This document shows, piece by piece, positions 1-6,396 of a stretch of DNA of 7,493 nt (its first letter is position 1; every line of letters starts with the position of its first letter). Below the pieces are notes generated by a model. It saw nothing but the letters and a program-made list of their open reading frames with translations, made no database searches and was not told the DNA's origin. This stretch comes from Patescibacteria group bacterium (GTDB taxonomy: Bacteria > Patescibacteriota > Minisyncoccia > Phycocordibacterales > JAGLOS01): the NCBI GenBank assembly GCA_018814635.1, contig JAHIYV010000069.1, forward strand, positions 1-7,493, read 5' to 3'. The translations under genes and the position numbers were made by a program.

Positions 1-965
1 ATTTGTATTTCAACTATTTCACCGTCTCCCGTAAACACGGTTGAATGAATACTTTGATATCCGTTTGGTTTTGGGATTGCGATATAATCTTTTATTCTCC
101 CCGGCAACGGTTTCCATGCGCTGTGTACAATTCCAAGAATTTGATAGCAATCTTCAATTGTTGGAACCGTGACACGAAATGCCACAATATCATATATTTT
201 ATCAATATCCATCTCATATCTTAATAGTTTATTATATAAACTATACATACCTTTTATTCGGTAACTTGTTTTAATATCTTTAATGCCAGATTCGGTAAGT
301 TTGTTCTGAAGAGCTAAATAAAATTTTTGAACATGTTGCGATAAACCTTTGTTTTTTTGTTGAAAAAGCTTACGCGCAGTTTGGTATTTCTGTGGATAAA
401 TATAAGGAAAAGCATAGTCTTCCATTTCTTGTTTTAATCTTCCCATTCCAAGTCTGTCCGCCAGCGGTACAAAAATTTCTAAAGTTTCCAGCGCAATTCG
501 TTCTCGTTTTTCTTTTTCAGGATGACCACCAAGTGTTTTAATATTATGCAAACGGTCTGCTAATTTAATTATTAAAACACGAACATCATGAGAAGTAGCA
601 ATAAATAATTTACGCAGACTTTCTACATGGCGCTTTGTCCCACGATATTTAAGTGTGCCGAGCTTTGTTACTCCATCAACTAAAAATAAAATTTCTTCCC
701 CAAATTCTTTTTTTAATGTTTCTTCATTTACATCACCATCTTCTAATACATCATGTAAAAATCCCGCAGTAACAGAACAGCTATCAACGCCAAAAAGAGC
801 TAGATTTTTTGCAGTTTCAAATGCATGCGTAAAATAAGGCTCACCCGTAAATCGTTTCGTTCCCTCATGAGCTTTTTTCGCAAATGTGTATGCTTTTGTA
901 ATAAGAACAATGTCTTCTTTAGATGGATTATGCAACAACTCTATAATTTTATTAACATCAGTCAT
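1..965 (-). CDS. rel: Bifunctional (p)ppGpp synthetase/hydrolase (RelA/SpoT family), 3' end outside window
   Basis: Makes and degrades the alarmone (p)ppGpp in the cytosol during the stringent response. 321 codons are visible, reading leftwards off the window edge. The N-terminal HD hydrolase domain has its metal-binding motif intact (HDVLED, residues 71-76) and a second HD-domain stretch KLADRLHN. The synthetase domain starts near residue 230 (RIKGMYS at 236-242, YDIVAFRV), then HSAWKPLPGRIKDYIAIPKP and GYQSIHSTV, ending at VEIQ. The RIKD signature (290-293) is the RxKD type of bifunctional Rel/SpoT enzymes, not the ExDD type of synthetase-only RelA. The C-terminal TGS/ACT regulatory part is not visible. 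The ATG at 965 is chosen because an upstream ATG (973) hits a stop after two codons. No Shine-Dalgarno precedes it, and a -10 element lies only 6 bp upstream. Family assignment is very secure; dual activity is inferred from motifs. Confidence 0.95.
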   Translation of the reverse strand, partial: MTDVNKIIELLHNPSKEDIVLITKAYTFAKKAHEGTKRFTGEPYFTHAFETAKNLALFGVDSCSVTAGFLHDVLEDGDVNEETLKKEFGEEILFLVDGVTKLGTLKYRGTKRHVESLRKLFIATSHDVRVLIIKLADRLHNIKTLGGHPEKEKRERIALETLEIFVPLADRLGMGRLKQEMEDYAFPYIYPQKYQTARKLFQQKNKGLSQHVQKFYLALQNKLTESGIKDIKTSYRIKGMYSLYNKLLRYEMDIDKIYDIVAFRVTVPTIEDCYQILGIVHSAWKPLPGRIKDYIAIPKPNGYQSIHSTVFTGDGEIVEIQ

Positions 966-971
966 TTTTTC

Positions 972-998
972 ATTATGACACAAAGAAAATAAAAGCAA
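972..998 (-). promoter_or_regulatory. Candidate extended -10 promoter of the rel gene
   Basis: On the minus strand, CATAAT (977-972) is preceded by TGT, giving the TGn of an extended -10. TTGCTT (998-993) is a weak -35 with a short 15-bp spacer. The expected transcription start, about 7 nt past the -10, falls at or next to the A of the rel ATG (965). This predicts a leaderless transcript. It is read by eye and not verified. Confidence 0.45.
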
Positions 999-1040
999 AG
1001 CTATGCATTTGTTTTTTTGTCATTTCATGCTATCTTCCCC

Positions 1041-1163
1041 ATTTTGTCATTCCGTTGAAAAATGGAATCCAGGAGTATAGTTACGATTTCTGGACCAGGA
1101 GCGCGGAATGATAGGAAAATTTCGCACGGAATGACAAGAAAATTTCGCGTGGGATGACAAAAT
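1041..1163. repeat. Dispersed-type imperfect palindromic repeat (TCATTCC/GGAATGA family)
   Basis: Outer arms ATTTTGTCATTCC (1041-1053) and GGGATGACAAAAT (1151-1163) are complementary at 12 of 13 positions. Inside are ATCCAGGA and TTCTGGAC, also partly complementary. TGTCATTCCG (1045-1054) also pairs with CGGAATGACA (1127-1136). The right half holds tandem variants of a unit close to GGAATGACAAGAAAATTTCGC (near 1105, 1128 and 1152). The pattern resembles the TCATTCC...GGAATCCAG...CTGGA...GGAATGAC intergenic repeats found in many bacterial genomes. I see no ORF in it. It occupies most of the 354-bp gap 966-1319, together with the two hairpins and the xth promoter listed separately. Confidence 0.6.
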
Positions 1164-1183
1164 ACTATTTTGGTAAGTTGCGC

Positions 1184-1206
1184 ACTTGGAGGTTGAACCT
1201 CCAAGT
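1184..1206. repeat. Perfect 11-bp inverted repeat
   Basis: ACTTGGAGGTT and AACCTCCAAGT flank a single G, so RNA from either strand can form a 9-bp stem with a 5-nt loop. It has no T-run, so it is not a canonical terminator. Together with the next hairpin it looks like short interspersed intergenic DNA. Confidence 0.6.
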
Positions 1207-1235
1207 TGGTAAATTCAAGTTTTTTAAATATGTTG

Positions 1236-1258
1236 GCAGGTATCCGACACCTGCTTTT
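1236..1258 (+). terminator. Small hairpin followed by four T (weak terminator-like)
   Basis: GCAGGT (1236-1241) pairs with ACCTGC (1249-1254) across a 7-nt loop and is followed by TTTT. The stem is short, and no plus-strand gene upstream needs a terminator here. It may be part of the repeat cluster between rel and xth instead. Confidence 0.3.
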
Positions 1259-1283
1259 ATATCCGCGCTCTCTTAGTGTTAGT

Positions 1284-1311
1284 TTGTTGTTGGATGCTAG
1301 GGTGTTATAAT
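1284..1311 (+). promoter_or_regulatory. Promoter of xth (TTGTTG / TGTTATAAT)
   Basis: TTGTTG (1284-1289) is a -35 (4 of 6), followed by a 16-bp spacer and a consensus -10 TATAAT (1306-1311). The -10 is preceded by TGT, giving an extended -10. The expected start near 1318 is about 2 nt before the xth ATG at 1320. This is the best sigma-70-like promoter before a protein gene in the window and predicts an almost leaderless mRNA. Confidence 0.7.
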
Positions 1312-1319
1312 GAATTTAT

Positions 1320-2084
1320 ATGAAATTTATATCTTGGAATGTTAATGGGTTGCGGGCAATTTATAAAAAAAGGTGTTGGTATCCTTTTATAAAGCTTAAT
1401 GCTGATGTATTTTGTTTACAAGAAACAAAAGCGCGCCCCGAACAACTACCAGAAGAAGTGCGAAATCTTTCAGGGTACCACTCTTTTTTTGCTTCGTCTG
1501 TTATAAAAAAGGGGTACAGTGGGGTTGCTGTATATTCAAAAGAAAAACCGCTGGATGTAAAATATGGGTTTAGTATAAAAAAATTTGATGATGAAGGGCG
1601 ATTACTTGAAGTGCATTTTAAGGATTTTGTGCTTCTCAATATTTACTTTCCAAATGGAGGAGTAGATCCAAATCGTCTAAAATATAAACTTGATTTTTAT
1701 GACACATTTCTTAATCATATTGAAAAATTGCGCAAAAAAGGCAAAAAAATTATATTTTGTGGTGATATAAATACTGCGCACGAAGAAATAGATTTAGCGC
1801 GCCCAAAATCCAATGAAAAACACACAGGCTTTTTGCTGGAGGAGCGTGCGTGGATAGATGAGGTAATTAATCATGGCTATGTGGATACTTTTCGTTATTT
1901 TTACCCACATAAAACGGGGACATATTCGTATTGGGATATGAAAACCAGTGCGCGAGATCGTAATGTAGGGTGGCGATTGGATTATTTTTTTGTTTCAAGT
2001 AATTTATTGCCTCAAGTAAAAAAAGCAACAATTCTTTCGAGTATCTATGGTTCAGACCATTGTCCTATAATGCTTGAAATTTAA
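1320..2084 (+). CDS. xth: Exodeoxyribonuclease III (AP endonuclease, ExoIII family)
   Basis: Mg-dependent base-excision repair enzyme that nicks DNA at abasic sites and trims 3' ends. The 254 residues match the usual size of about 250-270. The endonuclease/exonuclease/phosphatase fold signatures appear in order: WNVNGLRA (6-13) with the metal-site Asn, LQETK with Glu35, the NIYFPNGG strand with Tyr109, GDINTAH (148-154) with Asp149 and Asn151, ARDRNVGWRLDYFFVS (211-226) with Asp221, and C-terminal GSDHCPI with Asp246 and His247. All catalytic positions are present, so it should be active. GDINTAH has Ile where most homologues have Phe, a mild change. It stands alone between the rel gap and a large palindrome. 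The start codon is fixed by the conserved MKFISWN opening. There is no Shine-Dalgarno. Confidence 0.97.
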   Translation: MKFISWNVNGLRAIYKKRCWYPFIKLNADVFCLQETKARPEQLPEEVRNLSGYHSFFASSVIKKGYSGVAVYSKEKPLDVKYGFSIKKFDDEGRLLEVHFKDFVLLNIYFPNGGVDPNRLKYKLDFYDTFLNHIEKLRKKGKKIIFCGDINTAHEEIDLARPKSNEKHTGFLLEERAWIDEVINHGYVDTFRYFYPHKTGTYSYWDMKTSARDRNVGWRLDYFFVSSNLLPQVKKATILSSIYGSDHCPIMLEI

Positions 2085-2095
2085 AGAAGCATGAG

Positions 2096-2220
2096 TCTTA
2101 GAGCCTGTTTAAAAACTTCATTTCGGCTAAAAATTCCCACCCAGCACCTTTTTTGTAACACAAAGAAGGTGCTGGGTGGGAATTTCGCTTCGAAAGCAAG
2201 TTCTTAAACAGGCTCTAAGA
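2096..2220. repeat. 125-bp near-perfect palindrome (foldback/MITE-like element or bidirectional terminator)
   Basis: The whole block is one palindrome centred at 2158: 52 of 61 base pairs match across a 3-nt loop. Outer arms of 17 bp are perfect (2096-2112 with 2204-2220, containing GAGCCTGTTTAA). An inner 20-bp arm is perfect (2131-2150 with 2166-2185, containing CCCACCCAGCACC). Mismatches cluster between the two (2113, 2119-2120, 2126-2130). It begins 11 bp after the xth stop and ends exactly where the stop codon of the convergent regulator begins. The segment starting GAGCCTG is flanked on both sides by TA, as expected of a TA target duplication, but TA is palindromic and this could be chance. 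It has no ORF and no T-run at either end. Confidence 0.85.
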
Positions 2221-3255
2221 TTACAAAATAAAATATTCTTCTTTGTTGTTTTTTGCAAAAAGAGTGTAATCTTGCAGATTAACCAGAATAGTATTCTCCT
2301 TTACATAGCGCTCTTTTAATACCCTCTTAATAATTTCAGCTTTTATTAGTGGTCCATCTTTTTGTAAGATATTTTTAATAACATCTCTAACTGTTCCTTT
2401 TTTATAACCCCATTCTTTCAATGCATAAAGCCCTCTTCCAACAAGAACAAACCGTTTGTCCTTTATAAGTTCATTGTGGCAAGTTGCCAAATGCGCTTTT
2501 TTGTTAAACGTCTTTGTAATTGCCTCTGCAACTTCCACAAAATGCATTGGAGAACCATGTTTTCGAATAACCCAAAAAATATAATCTTTAATTCCTCTAA
2601 CATTAATATGAGGTGAATTAGCAAAACCCCACTCACCAAGTAAATTTTTATCAATTACCTTGGAAAGACCAAGCCACCGTTTTATTATTTCTTCATTTTT
2701 ATACTGCTCGGCAAGGTCTTGTAAATAACTCAAAAAATTTGCAATAATTTCACTTTCAGACAGCAATTCATCTGGAGAAAGTTTTTGAGAAAGAGTTTTC
2801 AAAGAACCACGAACTTTTTCTGCAATATCATCATCTACACTCCAGTGGTGTTTAAACTCTTTATCTTCTTTTTGTTTTCTAAATTCATCACCAAGAACCA
2901 AAAGAAAAGTAACATTATTTTGTGTTTTAGGATCTTTAGATACATGATTCAAAAGATCTTCTTCGGACACAACCCCCCCAAGAGCTTTGATCACACGCGC
3001 CAAATCATCAAAAATACCCTTTTCTTTTTGAAAAACGGCTGATTTTTTAATGGCATTTAACCCACAATTTTCAATCTGACGCACACGCTCACGAGTGATA
3101 TTATAATTACCGCCAATAGCTTCAAGTGTCATTTTCTTTTGTCCTTCTAACCCGAAACGGTTAATAATAATAAAACGCGGGCGATTTTGTAATACCGCAA
3201 GAAATTTTTTAGTAACTTGTTTGGGTTTAAATACGATAGTAGGAGTTAGATTCAT
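2221..3255 (-). CDS. Transcription regulator with sigma-70 region-4-like HTH and HARE-HTH domain
   Basis: Probable DNA-binding protein acting with RNA polymerase; exact role unknown. The 344 residues show three parts. Residues about 25-71 match sigma factor region 4: RFGLEG (33-38), TLEAIG (43-48) and ITRERVRQIE (53-62), the helix-turn-helix that reads -35 elements. Residues about 76-224 are charged, probably helical, and unassigned. Residues 225-283 (WVIRKHGSPMHFVEVAEAI to GRGLYALKEWG) look like a HARE-HTH winged helix, the fold of the RNA polymerase delta subunit. Residues 284-344 look like a second winged-helix unit ending in EEYFIL. No sigma region 2 is visible, so it is not a complete sigma factor. 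It is convergent with xth and divergent from the DUF4446-infB operon. The start gives a full sigma-4 domain. No Shine-Dalgarno is seen. Confidence 0.8.
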   Translation of the reverse strand: MNLTPTIVFKPKQVTKKFLAVLQNRPRFIIINRFGLEGQKKMTLEAIGGNYNITRERVRQIENCGLNAIKKSAVFQKEKGIFDDLARVIKALGGVVSEEDLLNHVSKDPKTQNNVTFLLVLGDEFRKQKEDKEFKHHWSVDDDIAEKVRGSLKTLSQKLSPDELLSESEIIANFLSYLQDLAEQYKNEEIIKRWLGLSKVIDKNLLGEWGFANSPHINVRGIKDYIFWVIRKHGSPMHFVEVAEAITKTFNKKAHLATCHNELIKDKRFVLVGRGLYALKEWGYKKGTVRDVIKNILQKDGPLIKAEIIKRVLKERYVKENTILVNLQDYTLFAKNNKEEYFIL

Positions 3256-3342
3256 TTTCTATAATTAGTTAATGTTAGTAAAAAACTATAAAAATATTTT
3301 ATCACTACTTTGCCACTTAGTCAAGTATTCGTCCGTAATTTT

Positions 3343-3371
3343 TTGCACATTATTGGAAAATACTATATAGT
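3343..3371 (+). promoter_or_regulatory. Promoter of the DUF4446-infB-rbfA operon
   Basis: TTGCAC (3343-3348, 4 of 6) is followed by a 17-bp spacer and TATAGT (3366-3371, 5 of 6). The expected start, 3377-3378, is 2-3 nt before the ATG at 3380. It lies in the 124-bp divergent region shared with the minus-strand regulator, which may be controlled from the same stretch. Confidence 0.55.
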
Positions 3372-3379
3372 TACCAATT

Positions 3380-3865
3380 ATGGAAAGTTTGGTTATAAGT
3401 ACTGATGTTTTGTTGTATATACTTATTGGGAGTATTGTTATACTTATAATATGGATTATACATTTGGAGTATAAACTCAAACATTTTTTGGGGGGTAAAA
3501 GTGCAAAAACATTAGAAGATACTTTGCTATTTGTCAAAGAACAATTAAACAAGCAAGTGATTGTAAACCAAAAAACCGTTAGTGAACTAAATCATGTCAA
3601 CGCTCAACTAAAAACAAGCATTCGCGGGGTTGGTATGATTAGATTTAATCCTTTTAAGGGTACGGGCGTGGGTGGCAATCAAAGTTTTGCGTTAGCTTTT
3701 CTTGATAATAATCAAAATGGGATTATACTTTCAAGTCTTTATGGCAGAGACCGTTTTAGCGCATTTGCAAAACCAATTACACAGGGGACATCGACATTTG
3801 AACTCACAAAAGAAGAATCACAGGCACTTCTCAAGGCGCAAGAAACCCTTACAAGCAGTGTCTAA
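3380..3865 (+). CDS. DUF4446 family membrane-anchored protein
   Basis: Function unknown. The 161 residues start with a single hydrophobic helix (about residues 8-27, rich in Ile and Leu), then a basic turn KLKHFLGGK and a predicted coiled-coil helix (about 42-80). The C-terminal globular part carries the family signature: RFNPFKGTGVGGNQSFALAF, then GIILSSLYGRDRFSAFAKPI, then a tail with LTKEES. This is the DUF4446 pattern, in which the R-x-NPF, GGNQSF and SLxxRD blocks are the conserved parts. It is probably a single-pass membrane protein with most of its mass on one side. It is first in an operon and is followed after 28 bp by infB, which hints at a role near translation or envelope but proves nothing. 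The start just downstream of the promoter leaves almost no leader. Confidence 0.88.
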   Translation: MESLVISTDVLLYILIGSIVILIIWIIHLEYKLKHFLGGKSAKTLEDTLLFVKEQLNKQVIVNQKTVSELNHVNAQLKTSIRGVGMIRFNPFKGTGVGGNQSFALAFLDNNQNGIILSSLYGRDRFSAFAKPITQGTSTFELTKEESQALLKAQETLTSSV

Positions 3866-3893
3866 AACTGCTAACACAATTAAATAAAACGAT

Positions 3894-5444
3894 ATGATAA
3901 ATGCAAAAAAAAGCAATATAATTGAACGCCCACCGGTTGTCGCTATTATGGGGCATATAGATCATGGTAAATCAACTTTATTAGATTTTATTCGTACAAG
4001 TAATATTGTTGAAAAAGAAGCTGGTGGTATAACTCAACATACATCTGCCTATGTGGTCTCCTACACAACAAAAGAAAAAAAAACTAAGTGGATAACTTTT
4101 TTAGATACTCCAGGCCACGCGGCGTTTTCTAAAATGCGAACACGCGGAGCAAATGTCGCTGATATTGCCATTTTGGTAGTTTCCGCTGAAGATGGTGTAA
4201 AACCTCAAACCATTGAAGCATTGGATTCTATTAAAATAGCGGATATTCCATATATCATCGCAATCAACAAAATAGACAAACCCGGCGCCGATATAAACAA
4301 AACAAAAAGTTCTCTTCTTGAACACGAAATATATATTGAAGGTTCTGGTGGCAACATCTCGTGTGTTGAAATTTCCGCAAAAACCGGCGAGGGTATTCCA
4401 AACTTACTAGAAATATTACTACTTACTGCTGAAATGGACGAATTAACAGGAGACACCGAGAAAAATGCTGAGGGCGTGGTGATTGAAGCAAATGTTGATT
4501 CTCAAAAAGGTATTTCGGCGGTTCTTGTTATAAAAGAAGGATCTCTAAAAAAAGGAATGTTTGTGGCATCTGGAAATGTTTTTGTCCCTGTTAGAATTTG
4601 TGAGGATTTTTTAGGTAAAATTATAAATGAAGCAACTTTTTCATCTCCTATTACGCTGAGTGGCTGGAATAAAATACCCGAGGTTGGCGAAGTTTTCAAA
4701 TCTTTTGAGACACGGAAAGAAGCTGAAGAATATACTCTTCAGTATGAGCAGGAAAAACAAAAGAGAGCAAAAGATGTTGCCGGCAAAGTCGTGAAAACAG
4801 AAATCACCAACAAAACAGAAGAGGCAGAAGAAGTAGAAAAGTTTTGTATTCCAATTCTCGTAAAAGCTGATGTGTCTGGGACCCTGGACGCAGTTTTGAA
4901 AGAAATTTCAAAAATTGATCTACCTAATACTATTTTGCAAGTAATTTATACAGGCGTGGGAACAATTACTGAAAATGATGTAAAACACGCAATTGGCTCA
5001 AAAGATGTTATTGTATTGGGTTTTAATATAAATATTGACCCTCAAGCTAATATGGTGGCAGAACAATGTGGTGTGCATATTAAGACATTTGATATTATTT
5101 ACAAAATGACTGAGTGGTTAGAACAAGAAGCGCTACTTAAAACACCTAAAATTGAAGTAGAAAAAATGACAGGAAGATTGAAAATTCTTAGGTTATTTAG
5201 CAAAAAAGGAACTTGTCAAATTATTGGCGGAAAAGTTCTTGAAGGCAGTATTACAATGGGAGCCACCGTTCGTATATTACGCAGAGATAATTTAATTAGT
5301 GCAGGTAAAATACTTGAATTACAAACGCAAAAAAATAAAACCAGTGAAGTAAAAGAAGGCGAGGAACTGGGTGCAAAAATAGAATCAAAAATAGACCTTG
5401 CTGTGGATGATACTCTTGAATCGTTTATAATGACAGCTCAATAA
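3894..5444 (+). CDS. infB: Translation initiation factor IF-2, minimal form
   Basis: GTPase that places initiator tRNA on the 30S subunit and promotes 70S joining. At 516 residues it lacks the long N-terminal extension and IF2-N domains (E. coli IF-2 has about 890) and starts 19 residues before its P-loop. G motifs are intact: GHIDHGKST (20-28), GGITQH in switch I (44-49), DTPGH (71-75), NKID (125-128) and SAK (161-163). Domain II covers about 190-275, followed by a charged Lys/Glu linker, domain III about 315-410 ([14 protein letters not shown]) and the C2 domain about 425-512. In C2, two Cys that are usual in fMet-tRNA-binding domains are replaced: Gly446 (usual IAGC motif) and Leu492 (usual ECG motif). 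It is the second gene of the operon, and rbfA begins 6 bp after its stop. There is no Shine-Dalgarno. Confidence 0.97.
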   Translation: MINAKKSNIIERPPVVAIMGHIDHGKSTLLDFIRTSNIVEKEAGGITQHTSAYVVSYTTKEKKTKWITFLDTPGHAAFSKMRTRGANVADIAILVVSAEDGVKPQTIEALDSIKIADIPYIIAINKIDKPGADINKTKSSLLEHEIYIEGSGGNISCVEISAKTGEGIPNLLEILLLTAEMDELTGDTEKNAEGVVIEANVDSQKGISAVLVIKEGSLKKGMFVASGNVFVPVRICEDFLGKIINEATFSSPITLSGWNKIPEVGEVFKSFETRKEAEEYTLQYEQEKQKRAKDVAGKVVKTEITNKTEEAEEVEKFCIPILVKADVSGTLDAVLKEISKIDLPNTILQVIYTGVGTITENDVKHAIGSKDVIVLGFNINIDPQANMVAEQCGVHIKTFDIIYKMTEWLEQEALLKTPKIEVEKMTGRLKILRLFSKKGTCQIIGGKVLEGSITMGATVRILRRDNLISAGKILELQTQKNKTSEVKEGEELGAKIESKIDLAVDDTLESFIMTAQ

Positions 5445-5450
5445 CTATCT

Positions 5451-5774
5451 ATGTCTTTAAGGCAAGAAAAATTAGGAGAACTCTTGCGACAATGTTCTGC
5501 GCGATTTTTTGCAATAGAATCAAACAGGTCGTCGTTAATAACAATTACTCGCTGTGTAGTTTCGCCAGACTCAAAACAAGTGACGGTTTTAATTACAGTT
5601 TTACCTGAAAACCGAGCGCATACCGCTCTTGATTTTGCAAAAAGAAAACGCAAAGACTTACGTGAATATATTAAAAAACATTTACGGTTGAAACGACTCC
5701 CTTTCCTAGATATTGAGATTGACGGCGGTGAATTAAACAGACAAAAAATTGACGAATTACTTAATAAACCATAA
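5451..5774 (+). CDS. rbfA: Ribosome-binding factor A
   Basis: Binds the 30S subunit and assists late 16S rRNA 5'-end maturation. The 107 residues have the order typical of RbfA: an N-terminal helix (RQEKLGELLRQCSARFF), the strand LITITRCVVSPDSKQVTVLI, a helix with RKDLREYIKKHLRLKRLP, and the final block FLDIEIDGG...KIDELL. The fold is a type-II KH-like domain. It is slightly shorter than many RbfA proteins (about 115-130) but has no obvious gap. It follows infB by 6 bp, the common infB-rbfA order, so the two are almost surely co-transcribed. No Shine-Dalgarno is present, so translational coupling from the infB stop is likely. Its last codons overlap the tRNA-Leu promoter. Confidence 0.93.
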   Translation: MSLRQEKLGELLRQCSARFFAIESNRSSLITITRCVVSPDSKQVTVLITVLPENRAHTALDFAKRKRKDLREYIKKHLRLKRLPFLDIEIDGGELNRQKIDELLNKP

Positions 5775-5777
5775 AAT
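5749..5777 (+). promoter_or_regulatory. Promoter of tRNA-Leu inside the rbfA 3' end
   Basis: TTGACG (5749-5754, 5 of 6) is followed by an exact 17-bp spacer and TAAAAT (5772-5777, 5 of 6). It overlaps the last codons and the TAA stop of rbfA. The expected start near 5784 leaves a leader of about 57 nt before the mature tRNA. It is the strongest -35/-10 pair in the window. Confidence 0.65.
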
Positions 5778-5840
5778 AATAAAGGAAGTCAAAATTATTC
5801 TATATCAAAAGTTCACTAAAGCTCTGTAGCAAAATAACAT

Positions 5841-5925
5841 GCCCGAGTGGCGGAATTGGTATACGCGCACGACTTAAAATCGTGTCTCGAAAGGGATGTG
5901 GGTTCGACTCCCACCTCGGGCACCA
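5841..5925 (+). tRNA. tRNA-Leu (anticodon UAA), CCA encoded
   Basis: The acceptor stem GCCCGAG (5841-5847) pairs with CTCGGGC (5915-5921). Discriminator A at 5922 is followed by an encoded CCA (5923-5925). The anticodon stem CACGA/TCGTG (5868-5872, 5880-5884) encloses the loop CTTAAAA with anticodon TAA at 5875-5877. A 13-nt variable arm (5885-5897) with a short GAAA-capped stem marks a class II tRNA. The T arm is GTGGG-TTCGACT-CCCAC (5898-5914). It decodes UUA and, by wobble, UUG. No fault is seen. Confidence 0.98.
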
Positions 5926-5938
5926 GAACAAATGATGT

Positions 5939-6054
5939 CGCACGCTCGGCGTGCGTGGTGAAGCGAAAATGAATCGTACGCTCGGAGAAAGCCCCACGCG
6001 CTGGCGTACTCGCCAGCGCGTGGGGCTTCTTCATTCGTTCAATTTCCGCTCGAA
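5939..6054. repeat. Nested GC-rich hairpins after the tRNA, with possible terminator role
   Basis: The core is a perfect 17-bp stem, AGCCCCACGCGCTGGCG (5990-6006) with its complement at 6011-6027, around the loop TACT. It is far richer in GC than the surroundings. Outside it, GCGAAAATGAATC (from about 5963) is roughly complementary to GTTCAATTTCCGC (to about 6053). A small 7-bp hairpin, CGCACGC-TCG-GCGTGCG (5939-5955), lies just after the tRNA. A CGCACGCTCGG-like 11-mer recurs at 5975-5985 with one mismatch. The hairpin may stop tRNA transcription, but the tail is TTCTTCATTC and not a clean T-run, so it could equally be an interspersed palindromic element. Confidence 0.6.
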
Positions 6055-6077
6055 AAAGGTTCGCGCAAAGTGTATAA

Positions 6078-6218
6078 TTACTGCACCATATAGGAAAAGT
6101 CAAAGGGTTTTGGTTCGCCTCGCGTGTTTACAATTTGGTTTGTAATTTTCTCTGTAGTATTGTATTCTAAAGTAGCTTGAAGTATTTCGTTGTCTGTGAC
6201 AATAAAGAAGAAATTTTT
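6078..6218 (-). pseudogene. Possible C-terminal remnant of an unknown gene
   Basis: A 46-codon stretch open on the minus strand ends in TAA and has protein-like composition (FFFIVTDNEILQATLEYN, then FDFSYMVQ at the end). There is no start codon at its head: it runs up to an in-frame TAG (6221-6219) that abuts the 35-bp tandem repeat. I do not recognise the family. It could be the tail of a gene whose front was lost, or a chance open stretch. Confidence 0.25.
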
Positions 6219-6222
6219 CTAT

Positions 6223-6293
6223 ACACGAAAATTCGGACAGGCGGCGGAGCCGCGTCGAACACGAAAATTTAGGTAGGCGGCAGAGCCGTGTCG
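6223..6293. repeat. Two-copy tandem repeat, 35-bp unit, 36-bp period
   Basis: Copies at 6223-6257 and 6259-6293 share 29 of 35 positions. Both begin ACACGAAAATT and end GAGCCG-[C/T]-GTCG. All six differences are transitions. Each copy can form a small hairpin (GCGGC with GCCGC in the first). No ORF is seen. The neighbouring stretch 6294-6396 holds nothing else I can name. Confidence 0.75.
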
Positions 6294-6396
6294 CTCAAAA
6301 CCTCAAAAGAACCTGAAAACAAATCGGCTTGAACCATATTTTAATTTTGGGGGAAGAAAATTTTTTAATCATAAAGTCAAAAATAATTTCAAAATC

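Noticed and set aside
655..837. 60-codon plus-strand ORF inside rel
   Set aside because: It is antisense to the HD hydrolase domain. The Ser/Thr/Phe-rich composition is typical of a shadow frame.
1361..1639. Minus-strand ORF inside xth
   Set aside because: It is a shadow of the well-conserved exodeoxyribonuclease III gene on the other strand and shows no domain of its own.
2221..3255. Full sigma factor
   Set aside because: Only a region-4-like HTH is present. No region 2 or 3 motifs could be found in the remaining residues.
5816..6103. 95-codon minus-strand ORF with EVGVEPTSLSRHDF-type sequence
   Set aside because: This is the familiar antisense translation of a tRNA gene (here tRNA-Leu), often mis-annotated as a protein. 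The rest crosses the GC hairpin. The same applies to 5800-5997.
6223..6293. CRISPR array
   Set aside because: There are only two imperfect copies, separated by a single base, so there are no spacers and no array.
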